Source: Deltaproteobacteria bacterium UBA1386 (GTDB lineage: Bacteria > Desulfobacterota > Syntrophorhabdia > Syntrophorhabdales > Syntrophorhabdaceae). From it: DNA of 5,620 bases. The stretch is from NCBI GenBank assembly GCA_002305765.1, contig DBQU01000119.1, positions 1 through 5,620 on the forward strand, given 5' to 3'. The position numbers and the translations under genes were made by a program. The notes below the pieces were generated by a model. That model had not been told where the DNA came from and did not search any database. It saw only the letters and a program-made list of their open reading frames with translations. Below are positions 4,573 to 5,620 of this stretch, piece after piece (the stretch's first letter is position 1; each line of letters opens with the position of its first letter).

Positions 4573-5283
4573 TCACCTGGCCAGATCACGGGCAATTTGT
4601 TTGGCAATCATCGGCAAACCTTTTCTCAATCCATCGATGGCTTTGGCCGGATCAGTCTCGATACTGCCGTAATTCTTGAAGAAGTAGTCGCTCTGAGCGG
4701 CAATGGCTACAGCGTCCTTATTGGTCACGTAACCATAGGTAACCGTATCCTGATAGAGAACATCATTCGTGTCACGCCTGATCAGCCGCACTCTGACGTT
4801 GACTGTGGGTATGTAGTCAGTCATGGCCGAAGCGCAGATGTAACCGGCATGGATCATGGGGTCAAGGTATGCGTCAACGGCGCGATCGAGAAGGTCGTAT
4901 TTCTCCAGAAACGTCGGCTTCTCACGCACCACGTTCACCGCTCTAACCTGATACCCCACACTCTCGAGCTCAGTGAGCAGATTTGTTTGAAACTCCTCGA
5001 CTATCTTGAAATTACCAGCCTTTGCCAACTCCGTGAACCCATCGGTCTTACCATTCATATCCGCTATGGCGACAAGCCCCCCGATCAGGCCAAAACCCAT
5101 GCCGATATGCCCCTTGTTGAAGATCACATACTCGCCCGAATGCGCCGGTTCGAGAACGCCAATCACAGCCACATCCTGATTCGCGGCTTTGTTGAAAGCC
5201 TGTTTGGGCATACCCGCACAACCAAGAATACTGCTGATGAGAAAAAGACCGACAAGAATAAGAAAGATCCTTCTAAGACACAT
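4573..5283 (-). CDS. Conserved uncharacterised lipoprotein, first gene of the envelope operon
   Basis: This is a 236-residue lipoprotein. The ATG (5283-5281) has a strong GGGAGGA site (complement of 5288-5294) at good spacing. The n-region has two Arg, the hydrophobic core spans about 6-20, and the lipobox is ILGC with Cys22; +2 is Ala, fitting outer-membrane sorting. The mature protein opens a likely Rossmann-like or beta-alpha fold with DVAVIGVLEP, and a glycine-rich hydrophobic stretch GMGFGLIGGLVAIAD (61-75) that could contact membrane. It continues with a helix around 93-108, a DAYLD strand, DYIPTVNVRVRLI and DVLYQDTVTYGY, and a helical end ending IARDLAR. I recall proteobacterial hypothetical lipoproteins with the same order (VAVIG..., GLIGG, DYLPTV-VRVRL, LYQDTF.YGY), but no function. 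It heads a two-gene operon with the MalM-like gene. Confidence 0.85.
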   Translation of the reverse strand: MCLRRIFLILVGLFLISSILGCAGMPKQAFNKAANQDVAVIGVLEPAHSGEYVIFNKGHIGMGFGLIGGLVAIADMNGKTDGFTELAKAGNFKIVEEFQTNLLTELESVGYQVRAVNVVREKPTFLEKYDLLDRAVDAYLDPMIHAGYICASAMTDYIPTVNVRVRLIRRDTNDVLYQDTVTYGYVTNKDAVAIAAQSDYFFKNYGSIETDPAKAIDGLRKGLPMIAKQIARDLAR

Positions 5284-5371
5284 ACTGTCCTCCCGATGAA
5301 ACCGATTTGGAGCAACCCTTCACATCATCTCAAGACGCACCGCCGACTACCACGATGCCCGTGCCTTGCTC

Positions 5372-5381
5372 ACGTTAACGT
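5372..5381. promoter_or_regulatory. Perfect 10-base palindrome in the operon leader
   Basis: ACGTTAACGT is fully self-complementary. It lies about 25-35 bases downstream of the predicted minus-strand transcription start. It could be an operator; a 10-base palindrome may also arise by chance. Confidence 0.3.
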
Positions 5382-5411
5382 TAGGTGTTAGGATCAGGAC
5401 TGCTTGCTGTT

Positions 5412-5439
5412 ATCTTATGATGAGTGACACTACGATCAA
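5412..5439 (-). promoter_or_regulatory. Candidate promoter of the lipoprotein operon
   Basis: On the minus strand TTGATC (5439-5434), a 16-base spacer and TAAGAT (5417-5412) form a moderate sigma-70 match. Transcription would begin near 5405, leaving a leader of about 120 bases before the ATG at 5283. Confidence 0.35.
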
Positions 5440-5450
5440 ACCGGACTGGG

Positions 5451-5479
5451 ACCAATCAATCCCCCTTGGCCACCAATCA
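5451..5479. repeat. Two ACCAATCA direct repeats, 21 bases apart
   Basis: ACCAATCA occurs at 5451-5458 and 5472-5479. The 21-base period is two helical turns, so both face the same side of the DNA. They lie just upstream of the candidate -35 box of the minus-strand promoter, a typical activator position. Confidence 0.35.
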
Positions 5480-5596
5480 GCGACCGGCCCCAACCTATGG
5501 AGGCTTGGTCGTAGGATCCATGAACCCTGGCTGTTATCATATCATTGTATATATTATGAGACAATACAGAAGTTGTAGCAGTCTGGAACCCCAAGC

Positions 5597-5620
5597 TACC
5601 CGCTACTACGGGAAGGTCTA
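5597..5620. repeat. Right copy of the 24-base terminal inverted repeat (RHS core sequence)
   Basis: The last 24 bases are the exact reverse complement of bases 1-24. On the plus strand they encode Thr-Arg-Tyr-Tyr-Gly-Lys-Val, reading off the right edge. An in-frame ATG at 5556 would precede it with about 14 codons that do not resemble RHS repeats, so RHS similarity starts abruptly here. It may continue as a second RHS fragment outside the window. Confidence 0.9.

Larger units (their letters stand above)
5284..5596. other. Regulatory region upstream of the lipoprotein operon; no supported gene
   Basis: About 310 bases separate the lipoprotein operon from the right-end RHS repeat. It holds a candidate minus-strand promoter, a 10-base palindrome, a pair of direct repeats and an AT-rich patch around 5536-5560. 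A plus-strand frame here (5366-5578) has no Shine-Dalgarno or recognisable family and is not called. Confidence 0.55.

Noticed and set aside
4597..5391. 264-codon plus-strand open frame
   Set aside because: It is antisense to the lipoprotein gene at 4573-5283, which has a signal peptide, lipobox and strong ribosome site; the antisense product shows none of these.
5366..5395. GTTAACGTTAGG sequence resembling an integron attC core site
   Set aside because: No complementary RYYYAAC core at the proper upstream distance, no paired L boxes and no integrase or cassette layout.
5366..5578. 70-codon plus-strand frame upstream of the right-end repeat
   Set aside because: No ribosome site, no hydrophobic or domain pattern, and it covers the probable promoter region of the minus-strand operon.
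1..5620. Circular element or transposon defined by the terminal repeats
   Set aside because: The repeats are inverted, not direct, so they do not support a circle. They are RHS coding sequence, no transposase of matching type lies inside, and target duplications cannot be seen.

Overview
The window looks like an accessory segment of a Gram-negative bacterial chromosome. Three outer-envelope-type lipoproteins with signal peptides, an RHS (YD-repeat) protein fragment and a REP-associated transposase remnant all point that way. The mix and the mid-to-high GC coding style would suit a deltaproteobacterial or related environmental lineage, but no marker in the window fixes the taxon.

Left part (1-1400) is a scrapyard. 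A minus-strand RHS core fragment runs off the left edge. A plus-strand type II toxin-antitoxin pair follows: the antitoxin is intact (530-733), but the RelE/ParE-type toxin has lost its middle and is out of frame (736-913). Next comes the C-terminal helix-turn-helix tail of a REP-associated tyrosine transposase (981-1100), then a hairpin-forming inverted repeat (1129-1159). About 230 bases with no convincing gene follow.

Middle part (1394-2210) is one well-equipped gene. A nearly perfect sigma-70 promoter with a palindrome over its start site drives a Fic-domain protein. It has the N-terminal self-inhibitory motif, but Gln stands where the catalytic His of the Fic motif normally is.

Right part (2285-5283) is entirely minus strand. 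Reading in the direction of transcription it holds: a lipoprotein of a conserved uncharacterised type; a tightly coupled second lipoprotein with MalM-like features; a probable 60-residue single-span membrane protein; a third lipoprotein with a GTG start; and a small cytoplasmic protein of an uncharacterised family. The first two form an operon (6 bases apart, with the Shine-Dalgarno of the second overlapping the stop of the first). The rest have gaps of 143-175 bases and may have their own promoters. Together they suggest an envelope-associated function that cannot be named from sequence alone.

The two ends of the window are an exact 24-base inverted repeat. Both copies encode the same RHS peptide reading outward. 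This is either a pair of RHS repeats bounding the segment or simply where an assembler stopped at a shared repeat. I see no CRISPR array, rRNA, tRNA, complete insertion sequence or convincing intrinsic terminator, and no complete novel system. The most notable items are the Fic variant with its promoter and operator, the toxin deletion beside an intact antitoxin, and the paired RHS ends.
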